Assembly (NCBI RefSeq): GCF_023954305.1
Contig: NZ_JAMLIG010000001.1
Coordinates: 124,001-188,000 of the forward strand
DNA length: 64,000 nucleotides
Reading direction: 5' to 3'
DNA from: Mesorhizobium sp.
Lineage (GTDB): Bacteria; Pseudomonadota; Alphaproteobacteria; Rhizobiales; Rhizobiaceae
In this document: positions 1-8,906 of the stretch, in pieces
How positions within the stretch are numbered: position 1 is the first letter of the stretch
How the letters are laid out: each line of letters starts with the position of its first letter
The notes under the pieces: model-generated
What the model was told of the DNA's origin: nothing
Database searches by the model: none
The model's input: the letters and a program-made list of their open reading frames with translations, nothing else
Position numbers and translations under genes: made by a program

Positions 1-135
1 GCGGGTGGCGTTCGGGATGTAGTCCGCCGCTTCAAGCGTGGCCTGACTGTCGTCAGTGCGGTAGCTGAACATCCGCAGGCCGACGCCAGCAATCGGCTGA
101 ACGATCAGCGACAGGTCTTGTGCGATAAATGCCAT
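1..135 (-). CDS. Phage decoration-like protein, partial (continues left of window)
   Basis: Forty-five N-terminal codons are visible and run off the left edge. The ATG at 135 is preceded by a purine-rich GAAGAGGG stretch. The start resembles the small protein at 13241-13510: both open MA[F/Y], then L-L-V-P-G, an R-x-F-x-Y motif, and a D-S-x-A-T segment followed by Ala-rich spacing. That pattern is common in small head-decoration-like phage proteins, so this is probably a second, diverged copy. Function is inferred from similarity and position only. Confidence 0.6.
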   Translation of the reverse strand, partial: MAFIAQDLSLIVQPIAGVGLRMFSYRTDDSQATLEAADYIPNATR

Positions 136-151
136 GAAGCCCTCTTCCGGG

Positions 152-334
152 TTATCGAGTGCGGCGGATGAGTTGCTGGGTCAGGAAGTCGAGGCGATCG
201 TCTTCCATCTGCTGGTCACGGGCGCGTCTTGCTTCGGCGAGGCGTTCCTGTTCGGCGCCTTCGGTCTGCAATCTGCGGTCTTTGTTGCGGTATGCGGTGT
301 CGAGCGCGCGCGCGATCGAGCGGAGCGAAATCAT
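152..334 (-). CDS. Small charged phage protein, unknown function
   Basis: A 60-residue protein rich in Arg, Asp, Glu and Gln, predicted to be one long helix, with no recognised motif. The start at 334 is chosen over an upstream ATG because a G-rich AAGGGGGG ribosome-binding site precedes it closely. It lies just upstream of the partial decoration-like gene at 135 and would be co-transcribed with it. It diverges from the plus-strand membrane gene pair beginning at 380. Confidence 0.5.
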   Translation of the reverse strand: MISLRSIARALDTAYRNKDRRLQTEGAEQERLAEARRARDQQMEDDRLDFLTQQLIRRTR

Positions 335-379
335 CGCGCCCCCCTTGCGGAGTCGTGAAAAGTAGGAAACGATTTCTGC

Positions 380-577
380 ATGACCCCTCGCCATGCAGTT
401 TCAGCCCTGATCGGGGCGACCGTTTTCGTGATTGCCGGATATCTGGTTTACGCCGCGCCGGGTGGCGGGGTGAACTTCGGTTACTGGATCAACAACCCGT
501 TCCGCTTCTACGTCTGGGCATGGGCACTGATCGGCGCTGCAGTCGGCGCCGGGACAGTGATCGCAGCCCGCAGGTGA
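380..577 (+). CDS. Small two-helix membrane protein (holin candidate)
   Basis: A 65-residue protein with an N-terminal hydrophobic segment after a short basic head, a second hydrophobic segment near residues 42-60, and an Arg-Arg C-terminus. A weak AGGA lies 11 nt upstream of the ATG. Its stop overlaps the GTG start of the next membrane gene (GTGA), so the two are translationally coupled. They sit on the strand opposite the virion genes. Small size, membrane segments and proximity to a lysozyme-bearing virion gene make a holin role possible, but no sequence signature proves it. Confidence 0.55.
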   Translation: MTPRHAVSALIGATVFVIAGYLVYAAPGGGVNFGYWINNPFRFYVWAWALIGAAVGAGTVIAARR

Positions 578-813
578 AGGAATGGCTGACGTTCCTTGCC
601 GTCGTGTTCGGCTGGGCGCTCGTCGGGCGCCTTGTCCTCGAATTGCAGATCGCGCAGCCCTGGGCCGTTGCGATCGTCTGGTTGATCGGCCTGATATGGT
701 TGATCGGTTGGGCTGCAGGATCAGTCCGTGAGGCTGACTATCTCCTGAAACTCATGGTTGGTATGTTCGGCGTCTTGGCTTTGATCGCCGGAATTGCAAT
801 TGCGCTCAATTGA
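574..813 (+). CDS. Small three-helix membrane protein (holin/antiholin candidate)
   Basis: A 79-residue protein starting at GTG 574, overlapping the previous stop. It has three hydrophobic stretches (about residues 5-20, 28-47 and 58-77), rich in Trp, Leu, Ile and Val, with a charged loop between the second and third. The size and topology fit a class I holin or a holin partner. Its stop overlaps the stop of the minus-strand gene at 806-3361 through a palindromic TCAATTGA, so the two transcripts converge. No family is recognised. Confidence 0.55.
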   Translation: MKEWLTFLAVVFGWALVGRLVLELQIAQPWAVAIVWLIGLIWLIGWAAGSVREADYLLKLMVGMFGVLALIAGIAIALN

Positions 814-3361
814 ACGGACGAAGCGAGTTCGGCAGGAATGGTGCCTTGGTCTGCTGGTAGTCCGTCGCGCGGCGCTTGGCCTGCTTCTTCATATAGCCCG
901 GAGAGACGGCTTCCCGCATGGAATTGAGAAACAGATAATCCAGCGCCGGGCGGACATAGAACAGGTTCGCGAACGGCGTGTTGCCCGTCGCCCATGTCAA
1001 AGCCCGAGCCGCGGGGAAGTTGGCTTCCGAGCCGGTCAACTTGCCCACCGCCACGTCACGCATCGCCAGGCTGATATCGACCAGATCAGCAGCCGAGCCG
1101 ATCACCGGGCCTGCCGTCGTTTCCAGAACCCCTCCCCCGAACCGATTGGTCTGCGCGAAGAGATAATCGCCATAGATGCCAGCCGCACCGCCTTGGACGA
1201 ATGCGGCCAGGATGGTTTTCGGATCGGAGGGATCGCGCGGCGGCCAGTAGCCTTTCACCAGATCCTTCATGGCGAGCGACATGTATCCGGCAATCGTCAT
1301 GCCGGCGATCAACACACCGATATGCGGGATGCGGTCCAGCATTAACGATGCGTCCTTGCGGTGCCCGTAGATCGCGCGGCCGAAAACCCTGTTGGTGAAG
1401 GCGAAGGGAAAGCCCTTGAACTGCCACATGAACCGCAACAGTTCCCCGGCAAAGGTGCCGGGTCGGCTACCCTGATACATCATGCGTCGGGACGAGTTAT
1501 CGACCTCGACAACGCCGTATGAAGTTTCGTCGGCGAAGAAGCGCAGCACCGCCAATTCGAGGTTGCGGCGTGCATCGTCAGGCGTCTTTCCAAGGCCCGT
1601 AACGGCTTCATCGGGCAACTCCCTGATGCGATCCGGGGTGATATAGTCCCTGCCCTCGATTGTCCTGTTCTGGACCTTCCGGATGGCCTCCCACTGTGCC
1701 TCTTTGATGCCGTGAAGGCCAAGCACATGCCGGTAGTTCGCCGGCAGATCGGCATAGGCAGACTTGGCCCGCATGCCCATTTCCGCAGAAATCATCCGCC
1801 CCGCCGTGGCGCGTTGAATGTCGGTCCACCACGTCAGACCATTCCACCGGAAGAACGTCTCCTGCAACCGGGACAATTTCCCCACCGGCCCGTCATTCGC
1901 TGCCGCGGGCGCCACGATGTTGCCGATGATGCCGTCAAAGCCTTCACCGATGAGATAGGCGATCTCAGCCTTTTCACCTTTCGGCCGTCCGCGCATCATG
2001 CCGTCGATCTGTGCCGCGAAACCCTTGAAGAACGACGAACCGCGGAACATCGACGCCAGTGCCGGCGTCATCGTATCCGTCACCGACGACAGGACGGCGC
2101 CGCCGAGCTTCGCCATCGCCTGCACGGCTCGGATGTCAGACCCGATCTTCGCCGCCGTGACGTTGACCGGCCGGGAGATCATGCCAGTTGCCACGTCCAG
2201 CGCGTTGCGGAGCGATCCGGCAGACGCATCAAGCCCGGACTGGCGCTTCGCCTTTTCGGCCGGTGACAGGTTCGGATCTTCCTTGATCCGGCGGCGCATA
2301 TTGTCCACGAGCGAAGTGAACATGACTTCCGGGTTCGGCCCCAGCGCTTCCATCGCAGCCGCTTTACGGGCAGCCATGCGAAGGTGCCCGAAGATGCCGG
2401 ACACCGTGTTGCCGTAGCCGAACTCGTCTCGATAGGCCAAGGCCGCATCAGCGGTCTTGAAGTGCAGCACGCGGGACTTGCCGAGGCTCTTTGCCATGTT
2501 GGCCGGGTTGACGCGCACGCCCATTTCCCCCGGCGTCGGCTTGTTCGGCAGGCCGGTGATGAGCGTATCGTATATCCCGCTCAGCGCGTCCTCGATTTCC
2601 TTGGCCGAAGTCACGTCGGGGAACGTGCGTTCGATGTCCAGTTTCGGCAGGACGGACGCGACCCACGCTTCCTTTCCAGCCTGGATCATCTTCACGTCGT
2701 CATGGGTCTGTGCGCCAGACCACCCGTCCAGCTTGCCGATCGATGCGCCGAGCCTGTTCAGGTCCGTGCGGCTCATTTCGGCATAGGTCGAAAACAGCTT
2801 GGCCGCGTATTTCGCGTCATCGTTTCCGGTGATGCCGGGCTTGCCGCCTTCCCTCAGTTCGGCCATCTCGCGCATGATGTCCGCGTCCATGCGGGGATCG
2901 CGAAGGACATGGACCAGATGAGGACGATTGGCCTGCAATTCGGCCATAAGCCCGCCGAGATAGCGCGCCTCATAGGCCATGTTCAGAGCCGCGACGGAAT
3001 TCCTACCGCCTTCCACGCCCCGCTGTGTGCCCTCCAGAATGGCAAGCATGGCCTTGCGCGGGGATAGACCGGCCTTGATCATACCTTCCACCGCTGCGGT
3101 CTGCCGGTCGCGCACAAGGATATTCAGCGCGGCATGGCGCTTCTGCATTGCAGCGGCGATCTTGGTCCGTTCGGCCTCCCGCTCGGCAAACGACTTCAGC
3201 TTGTCGGCCATGCCGTCGATCTGGCCCGATGCTTTCAGGCTCTCGCGATACTCGGCAACGCGCTGGAAAGCGGCTTCGATAGCCTCGCGGTTCAGGCGTT
3301 CGCCCGATGCCTTGTTGGCCGCGTCGAAGCACTCTGGTCCGATTTTGGGGCGAATTCTCAT
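806..3361 (-). CDS. Internal virion (ejection) protein, T7 gp16-position
   Basis: An 851-residue, mainly helical protein, last of three large consecutive virion genes that overlap by 4 bp (ATGA). In T7-like podoviruses the very large genes after the tail-tube genes encode core proteins ejected into the host to form the trans-envelope DNA channel. Here the long polar Ala/Arg/Glu-rich N-terminal half is followed near residues 650-700 by a hydrophobic segment that could insert in a membrane. No catalytic motif is recognised. The role follows from size, order and composition, not from a specific domain. Confidence 0.7.
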   Translation of the reverse strand: MRIRPKIGPECFDAANKASGERLNREAIEAAFQRVAEYRESLKASGQIDGMADKLKSFAEREAERTKIAAAMQKRHAALNILVRDRQTAAVEGMIKAGLSPRKAMLAILEGTQRGVEGGRNSVAALNMAYEARYLGGLMAELQANRPHLVHVLRDPRMDADIMREMAELREGGKPGITGNDDAKYAAKLFSTYAEMSRTDLNRLGASIGKLDGWSGAQTHDDVKMIQAGKEAWVASVLPKLDIERTFPDVTSAKEIEDALSGIYDTLITGLPNKPTPGEMGVRVNPANMAKSLGKSRVLHFKTADAALAYRDEFGYGNTVSGIFGHLRMAARKAAAMEALGPNPEVMFTSLVDNMRRRIKEDPNLSPAEKAKRQSGLDASAGSLRNALDVATGMISRPVNVTAAKIGSDIRAVQAMAKLGGAVLSSVTDTMTPALASMFRGSSFFKGFAAQIDGMMRGRPKGEKAEIAYLIGEGFDGIIGNIVAPAAANDGPVGKLSRLQETFFRWNGLTWWTDIQRATAGRMISAEMGMRAKSAYADLPANYRHVLGLHGIKEAQWEAIRKVQNRTIEGRDYITPDRIRELPDEAVTGLGKTPDDARRNLELAVLRFFADETSYGVVEVDNSSRRMMYQGSRPGTFAGELLRFMWQFKGFPFAFTNRVFGRAIYGHRKDASLMLDRIPHIGVLIAGMTIAGYMSLAMKDLVKGYWPPRDPSDPKTILAAFVQGGAAGIYGDYLFAQTNRFGGGVLETTAGPVIGSAADLVDISLAMRDVAVGKLTGSEANFPAARALTWATGNTPFANLFYVRPALDYLFLNSMREAVSPGYMKKQAKRRATDYQQTKAPFLPNSLRPFN

Positions 3362-5205
3362 AGGAGGCAGTTCACCACTGATTTCAGGGCCTCGCCGTAA
3401 GCAGCGCCGTCTTGATACGCCGCGTCGGCATCGTCCAGCACGGCCATATCCTCTTCGGACAACCGGCCTTCCTGTGCGAGTTGACGCAGTTCCGCTTCTT
3501 CCGGGAATGTTCCGGCTTCGGGATCGACGCGATACTGATCGGCAAGGGCCTTGTAGTTCTCAGGCTTGGCAACCTTGGCTTCCGCTTCGGCGCGGCCGGC
3601 TGGCGGAGGTTCTGGACGGGCGGGGGAGGTGTCGATCAACTGACCATTGCGGGCGCGGATATTGATGATGCCATCGTCAAACACGACGAAGTTGCGTGAC
3701 CCGTTCCCGGCTGACCGGGAATCCTTGTCCAGATATTTGATGCCGGGAATTCCAGCCTCTCGCAAAAGTGCTTCTGCGTCCATTCCCGTCTGCCGCGAAA
3801 TCGCCCGCAACTTTTCTTCGGTCGTTCCGCTGCCGTTCATAAACAAGTCGGCGTTGTCCTGGCCGAAGGCTTTAGCGAATACTGATCGCGCCCGATCTCG
3901 GACACCGCTCGACTGCTCCGAAAGCGGCTTGTCCCAATCAAGAAAGTTGTCAGGATCAGCACGGATAGCGACCTCATACAGATTGCCCTTGGACATACCC
4001 CCTGTCTCTTTCAGGAACCCAAGTTCGGCAATCTTGTCCTCGTTCATCGCGATGAGGCTATCGCGGCGCGCGACATCACCTCCGCCATCTGGCAGCGCGC
4101 GTAGGCGCTCTACTTCAGCCCTCGCGGCAGCAATGGCAGCATCGATGTCGCCGCCTGATTTCTTAAGAAGCCGTTCGGCTGCGTTCACGCGTGCGGCAGT
4201 GATATCGTTCTGGTAAGCCTTCGCAACCGCTTCCTTCTCGGCGAAATAAAGACCGTGACCAAACGCCTGAGCACCCTCGCCTGTGCCAACCCGATCGATG
4301 GAAAACCGATCAAACGTATGGGGCGATCCATGATACGCAATGAACTCGCGCTGCATCCGCTCAATCGGCGCCACGCCATTCGGGCTTAGCCTCACCTCGC
4401 CGTCGTTTGCCAGACCGCCGATGGCCTCATTCAGGGCAATGCGGGCCTCCTGTGTGGCCTTCAACGTCTGGACCTTGACTTCGGCGTCTCTGCGCAGCGC
4501 ATCGGCCCTAAGCCCTGCCCTGCGTTCAAGCACGCCGCCTATGGTCCCGAAGGCCGAGCCGATCAATGCCGCCGTGGCAATCTCGGAAATCATCGCCTGC
4601 CACGACACGTCATCGCCGAAGCCCCGGCGTGTTTCGCGTGTAGCAAGACCGGCAATGGCGGTATTAGCAGCCGCATCCAGAGCCGCCGTCGCGGCAACGC
4701 CCTTCACCAGTCCCATGCGGGCCACGGCGGCCGCCCTGACGCTTGGACCGGCCACCGGGATATAGTTGATCGGGTCCGTCGCCTGCCCCGCGAGATTGCC
4801 GAAGAATGCCGTGATCGGACGCTTCTCCGCAAAATACTCCCTGACCCGCTTCGCGTCATACATCGCGGCCAGAGCTGCGGCGCGGTCCTCCGTCATGCCG
4901 GCGTCCCACGGCACGTTCTCTCGGAAGTAGGGAGACGCCTTGTATTCCTCTTCCGTGATGCCCTTCACGCGCTCCTGACGGGCCTGATACTCCGCGTCCG
5001 TCTCGCGCCCGCGCCGCGTCTGCGCCGCCGGTGGAAGGCTCAATGTGCGAATGGCCGTGCCGAGCCCGAACGATTCCAGCACGCCGCCCTTAGCCTGATC
5101 CCAGAATGTCGACCCGGCTGACATGGGTTGATCGAGCGCGGCGGAAAACAGTTCCTCCCGCGTCGATGCGCGATAGGCCGGGCCTTGCCAGAAGCCGTAA
5201 ATCAC
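3358..5205 (-). CDS. Virion protein with ADP-ribosyltransferase-like (ART-PolyVal type) domain
   Basis: A 615-residue protein between two other large ejection-type genes. Residues about 290-516 (bases 3658-4338) carry an ADP-ribosyltransferase-like domain: a YHGSPH motif with His292, a GEGAQAFGHGLYFAE motif near 309-323, and a C-terminal segment with GIKYLDKDSR and NFVVFDDGIINI. This is the pattern of the ART domains found in phage polyvalent proteins, which use NAD+ to modify host targets after ejection. Residues 130-230 are Ala/Gly-rich and partly hydrophobic. Host target and activity are unknown. Confidence 0.75.
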   Translation of the reverse strand: MIYGFWQGPAYRASTREELFSAALDQPMSAGSTFWDQAKGGVLESFGLGTAIRTLSLPPAAQTRRGRETDAEYQARQERVKGITEEEYKASPYFRENVPWDAGMTEDRAAALAAMYDAKRVREYFAEKRPITAFFGNLAGQATDPINYIPVAGPSVRAAAVARMGLVKGVAATAALDAAANTAIAGLATRETRRGFGDDVSWQAMISEIATAALIGSAFGTIGGVLERRAGLRADALRRDAEVKVQTLKATQEARIALNEAIGGLANDGEVRLSPNGVAPIERMQREFIAYHGSPHTFDRFSIDRVGTGEGAQAFGHGLYFAEKEAVAKAYQNDITAARVNAAERLLKKSGGDIDAAIAAARAEVERLRALPDGGGDVARRDSLIAMNEDKIAELGFLKETGGMSKGNLYEVAIRADPDNFLDWDKPLSEQSSGVRDRARSVFAKAFGQDNADLFMNGSGTTEEKLRAISRQTGMDAEALLREAGIPGIKYLDKDSRSAGNGSRNFVVFDDGIINIRARNGQLIDTSPARPEPPPAGRAEAEAKVAKPENYKALADQYRVDPEAGTFPEEAELRQLAQEGRLSEEDMAVLDDADAAYQDGAAYGEALKSVVNCLL

Positions 5206-7835
5206 TGCGCGCCCTCATACATCTGGCGAACGCGGTCTTCCTGCTGCTGCAATTCGTCCTGAACGTTCTCGTTCAACGTGCGAGGCTGATCCGTGGGCAA
5301 CATAGGCGCCGGAGCGACCGGACGGGATGCCGTTACCTGATCAGGCGTGAAGATCAGTGCATTGCCATCCGGGCCAGGGACCGCAGTTCCGGTGAACGGG
5401 TCGATGAACACGTATCCATTCCCTGCGTTCCTGAAATAGCCTTCCGACAGGACGTTGGCGATGTAGTTCTTCCCCGTCGCCTCGAAGATCGCCTTAGTCG
5501 AATCCGCAGTCGGCGCATCGGCCGGGACCGCCAAAGCCTCGGTCAGCGCCCGCTCGACCTGCGGCATGACGCCGGCCAGCCCTTCCAACACCGCCGTCTC
5601 GTCCTGATCGCTCGGGAGCAGGATTTGCGCATTGACGTTGAACCCGTCGCCAAGGACCGGCTTTACGTCGCCATACAAATCCTTTGCCGCGCCCGCCACT
5701 GCCGCGCTCAGTTCCTCGCCATTGCGCATGCGAAGGTTGACCGCGTTGTTCAAGAGTTTCGAATCCCGCTGTGCCCTGACGAGGTTTTCCGCAGAGCCAT
5801 CGCTCAGCCCGTAATACAGGTCGCCGATCTGGTTTTCGTCCATCAGCGTCGATTGCACCTGTTCATCGATCTCGGCAGACGTAGCCGGCGCCTTGCCGGG
5901 CAGTTTCGACGGGTCGACAAGAGCCGCACGGAACAGACGATTGGCAGCGCCCCGATCCCCACGGGACAGCGCGACGAATGCCCCTTCCGTCATGTCAGGC
6001 AAGCCGGCCTCAACCATCTGTTCAAAGATGGCGCGTTGCTGTGCAGGGTCCGACGTTGCCATGATGATGCCGGCGACGTGATCGATGCGCTGGGCCTCCG
6101 TCAGGGTTTCGTCATTGAACGTGTCAACCGTTGTCGAGACGACATCCTTGGGCAGCGGCTTGACATTTGCGATGCCGAGATGTTGCTGAGCCGCAATGGA
6201 GGCCGCGAGTGCCGCCTGGAACCCGCCCGGCTGATCCGGCGTCTGCCATGCCTGCCCCACGGACGGGAATGCCTGTCTGACATAGGCGGCCGGGTCTGCC
6301 TCACGCGCCTTTAATGTCGAAGCCGCAGCCTTGGACAGCGCGTCATAGCGGGCCTGCTCCAAAGCCGCATCATTGCCGGAACTGCGCGGAACCGCGCCCT
6401 GCACAACCTGCTCGATTTCGTCCGCCGACATGGTGCGCATGCCGTAGGCTTGCTGCGCCGTCTCGACCGATGACTGGAATTTGCCGTAGCGTTCCGCCCC
6501 ATCCACAGGGCCATAGGCCGCTTGATACTGCTCCAGCGACGGAAGCTGCCCGTCATACTTGCCGGTGTTGAGGATGGCGGTCGGGGCGCTTTCCTGTGCG
6601 ACCTCGATCCCGGCGCGGGTTTCGACATTGACCTGGTTGCGGCGGGCTTCCGCCTGCTTCCGTATCTTCGCCTGATCTTCCGGCGAAAGCCGCTTGAACC
6701 AATCCGGGCTGGCATCGCCTCGAATGATCGCTGCCTCTTCCGACCTCCGTTTGGCGTTGACGCCGCCGTTGTGCCCTTTCAGACCTTCGACGGCGGTCGC
6801 AATCGTTTCGACATCGCCCGTCTTGACGGCCTGCACCACGGAAGAAGGAAGCGAGCCATAGTTATAGGTGACGGACACAAGCGCTGCGCGGGCCTGTGCC
6901 GGGAGAGCCGCCCACGCATCCTGTCCAACAGCCCGTATCGCACCTGCTTCGAATTCTTTGGTGCGCCGAAGAAGATCGCGCTCCGCGTCTGCCCTCGTTA
7001 CCGTGTCACCCGGCTTGACCTTGACGATGGTGCCGTTTTCCTTGGTGATCGTGTCCGAACCGTAGCCGGTCCTATATGCGTTCACGTCCCAATACGGTGT
7101 TGCGCGAAAACCCTCGAAACGGCGCAGCAATGCGGCAGCGTCGGTATCGCCAAGAACAGCGGACGGGTCGGATTCGGCAAGAAGAGCGCCCCGGCTGAAG
7201 TCGGCCGCCTCCAAATACAGCTTCTTCCGCGCGTCTGCCATGTCCGGCGTGAGCAGGCCCGCTTCCCGGCTGACATCGATCGCGCCGATGATTTCGTTCC
7301 GGGCCTTGGCCTTCACGTCTTCCGGCACGAGCGGGTCGACATAGAGCCTGCGGTTGGCTTCCAGCGCCTCATCAAGCGCATTCGTTTCGGCCTGACGGCG
7401 AAGCACCTGGCCCTTGTCGATGATCGCGTCATTCATACGGATCGCGTCGACCTGCGACTGCGCCGCATAGCGCTCGCGCATCTTCGGATCGCGGATCAGA
7501 TTGGCCGCGTCCGACACTGCCTTGCGCGTGCCCTCTCCCGCCCGCTGGCCGAACGTGGAATAATCCCCGTCCTGGTCGAACTGGTTTTGCAGGTCGAGAA
7601 AGCGCTGCGTCTTCAGGGCCTCGGCACGAGCCAGATCGACGGCGTTCTGCTGCTGCTTCTGCTTTTCGCCGAATGCCGCAATGCCGGAGCCGAGCGCTTC
7701 AAGACCGCGACCGATCGCCGACGTATCGGCGGACGAAATCATGCGGCCAGAACGAAGCGAGCCAGGCTGGCTCAGGTCATCGCGTGACGGCAACCTAGCG
7801 ATGGCACACCTCCGGCCCATCATTTGGGCGAGCAA
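5202..7835 (-). CDS. Internal virion protein with embedded GH24 lysozyme domain
   Basis: An open frame of 877 residues. About 235-371 form a phage-type muramidase: Glu241, Asp250 and Thr256 sit at exactly the E-x8-D-x5-T spacing of T4 lysozyme, followed by TGYG and an AALVSVTYNYG motif. It would locally cut peptidoglycan so that the ejected proteins and DNA can cross the wall. The rest is helical and Gln/Ala-rich, as in T7 gp15/gp16-type ejection proteins. The start is uncertain: the frame overlaps the HNH gene by 41 bp, and the ATG at 7742 lacks a ribosome-binding site. Confidence 0.8.
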   Translation of the reverse strand: MLAQMMGRRCAIARLPSRDDLSQPGSLRSGRMISSADTSAIGRGLEALGSGIAAFGEKQKQQQNAVDLARAEALKTQRFLDLQNQFDQDGDYSTFGQRAGEGTRKAVSDAANLIRDPKMRERYAAQSQVDAIRMNDAIIDKGQVLRRQAETNALDEALEANRRLYVDPLVPEDVKAKARNEIIGAIDVSREAGLLTPDMADARKKLYLEAADFSRGALLAESDPSAVLGDTDAAALLRRFEGFRATPYWDVNAYRTGYGSDTITKENGTIVKVKPGDTVTRADAERDLLRRTKEFEAGAIRAVGQDAWAALPAQARAALVSVTYNYGSLPSSVVQAVKTGDVETIATAVEGLKGHNGGVNAKRRSEEAAIIRGDASPDWFKRLSPEDQAKIRKQAEARRNQVNVETRAGIEVAQESAPTAILNTGKYDGQLPSLEQYQAAYGPVDGAERYGKFQSSVETAQQAYGMRTMSADEIEQVVQGAVPRSSGNDAALEQARYDALSKAAASTLKAREADPAAYVRQAFPSVGQAWQTPDQPGGFQAALAASIAAQQHLGIANVKPLPKDVVSTTVDTFNDETLTEAQRIDHVAGIIMATSDPAQQRAIFEQMVEAGLPDMTEGAFVALSRGDRGAANRLFRAALVDPSKLPGKAPATSAEIDEQVQSTLMDENQIGDLYYGLSDGSAENLVRAQRDSKLLNNAVNLRMRNGEELSAAVAGAAKDLYGDVKPVLGDGFNVNAQILLPSDQDETAVLEGLAGVMPQVERALTEALAVPADAPTADSTKAIFEATGKNYIANVLSEGYFRNAGNGYVFIDPFTGTAVPGPDGNALIFTPDQVTASRPVAPAPMLPTDQPRTLNENVQDELQQQEDRVRQMYEGAQ

Positions 7836-8478
7836 AATCGCTAAACAGTCTCATTGCCGCTTCGTCATAAGCTTTCGCGGCATCTTCTGGTGTGAGATGA
7901 TATCCAAGCGAAATGTATTTATGATCTTTCATAATCTGAGCGCGCCACTTTTTTTCGCCACGCGCCCAATCCGCATACCGCACCCCCTTGAAACCACTGG
8001 TGTTGTTTTTGGCTTTGCGTTTATTCCACTGGTTTTGAGCGAATGACGCAGCGCGAAGATTGGACCTTCGGTTGTTTAAGCCGTCACCGTCAGCGTGATC
8101 GACTATTTGAGCGCCCTTTGGCCCCAAGACCTGATGCATCAATAGGCGGCGCGCCACACCATCTTCGTCTTTGGCATGGACAACCGCGTAGAATGTATGA
8201 TGATCTCTAACCGCATACCAATTGTGCATATCGATTAGGCCGATGTCCGCCGAATCGATTACCGCAATTTTGCCTTGCGTAAGATGGACGCGCGCCTCGT
8301 CGCCTACGATTTCTATTTTCCTCCGCCTGTCTTTGCTTGCGGCAAGCGGCACTGTCTCCATCACTGACCCGTGCCTCTTCATCCGGATGTAATGTGCATT
8401 GCACAGCCCACAATTGACGCGCGGAGACCACCCGCACCCATCGACACGACAATTGCCTGATTTGAACAAGCGTGCCAT
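7795..8478 (-). CDS. HNH homing endonuclease with AP2-like C-terminal domain
   Basis: A 227-residue freestanding endonuclease. The N-terminus has a Cys-rich cluster (C-x4-C, then CGLCNAH). An HNH core follows: MHQVLGPKGAQIVDHADGDG, then NNRRSNLRAASFAQN. An AP2-like DNA-binding segment completes it (GFKGVRY, W-RAQI, LGYHLTPEDAAKAYDEAA). Such genes are selfish elements that copy themselves into uninterrupted alleles. It sits between two structural genes and overlaps the next gene by 41 bp, so it appears to be an insertion into the virion operon. Confidence 0.88.
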   Translation of the reverse strand: MARLFKSGNCRVDGCGWSPRVNCGLCNAHYIRMKRHGSVMETVPLAASKDRRRKIEIVGDEARVHLTQGKIAVIDSADIGLIDMHNWYAVRDHHTFYAVVHAKDEDGVARRLLMHQVLGPKGAQIVDHADGDGLNNRRSNLRAASFAQNQWNKRKAKNNTSGFKGVRYADWARGEKKWRAQIMKDHKYISLGYHLTPEDAAKAYDEAAMRLFSDFARPNDGPEVCHR

Positions 8479-8906
8479 CAGTTAGGCCAAGCCTTCGCGA
8501 AGCTGCCAAACCCGCCCAGCACGGAACCGAGCAGAGACGCCTTGCCTTCCCGCCTGCGGTTCGCAGCGGCGTTGAACAGCCCTTCCTTGCGCGACTTGCC
8601 GCCGTAGAGATCGACCTGGGCATTGTATTCCGCCTGCCCGGCCGTATCCGTCATCAACTTGACGATGGTCGGCGCATCCATTCCCGCTCCCGCTCCCGAC
8701 GCGGCGGCAACGGCCTGCTGACGGGAATTGATCAGCGCTCCTTCACGACGCTTCTGATCCGCGTCGCGCTGGGAAGCGGCAAGCTCTTCCTTGCCCTTTT
8801 CCTCAAGCTGCATCGCCTCCTGCTGGGCAGCGTTGTTCGCCGCGATGCCGGACGCAATCGTCCCTACGCCGGAAATCAATGCACCAATTATCGGGAGTGC
8901 GGCCAT
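8478..8906 (-). CDS. Virion core protein, T7 gp14-like
   Basis: A 142-residue protein with a hydrophobic Gly/Ala/Ile N-terminus (about residues 4-24), a long Glu/Gln/Lys coiled-coil-like middle (about 25-75), and a Gly-rich tail. This is the layout of T7 gp14-type core proteins, which leave the virion first and help form the outer-membrane part of the ejection channel. The order (tail tube B, GNAT-like, this, lysozyme-bearing core) matches T7 genes 12-13-14-15/16. Assignment is by architecture and order. Confidence 0.72.
   Translation of the reverse strand: MAALPIIGALISGVGTIASGIAANNAAQQEAMQLEEKGKEELAASQRDADQKRREGALINSRQQAVAAASGAGAGMDAPTIVKLMTDTAGQAEYNAQVDLYGGKSRKEGLFNAAANRRREGKASLLGSVLGGFGSFAKAWPN

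Noticed and set aside
5106..7787. Two long plus-strand frames (about 400 residues each) across the ART and lysozyme virion genes
   Set aside because: They are antisense to clear coding sequence, have Arg-rich low-quality protein, no motifs and no ribosome-binding sites. They come from GC-rich codon bias.
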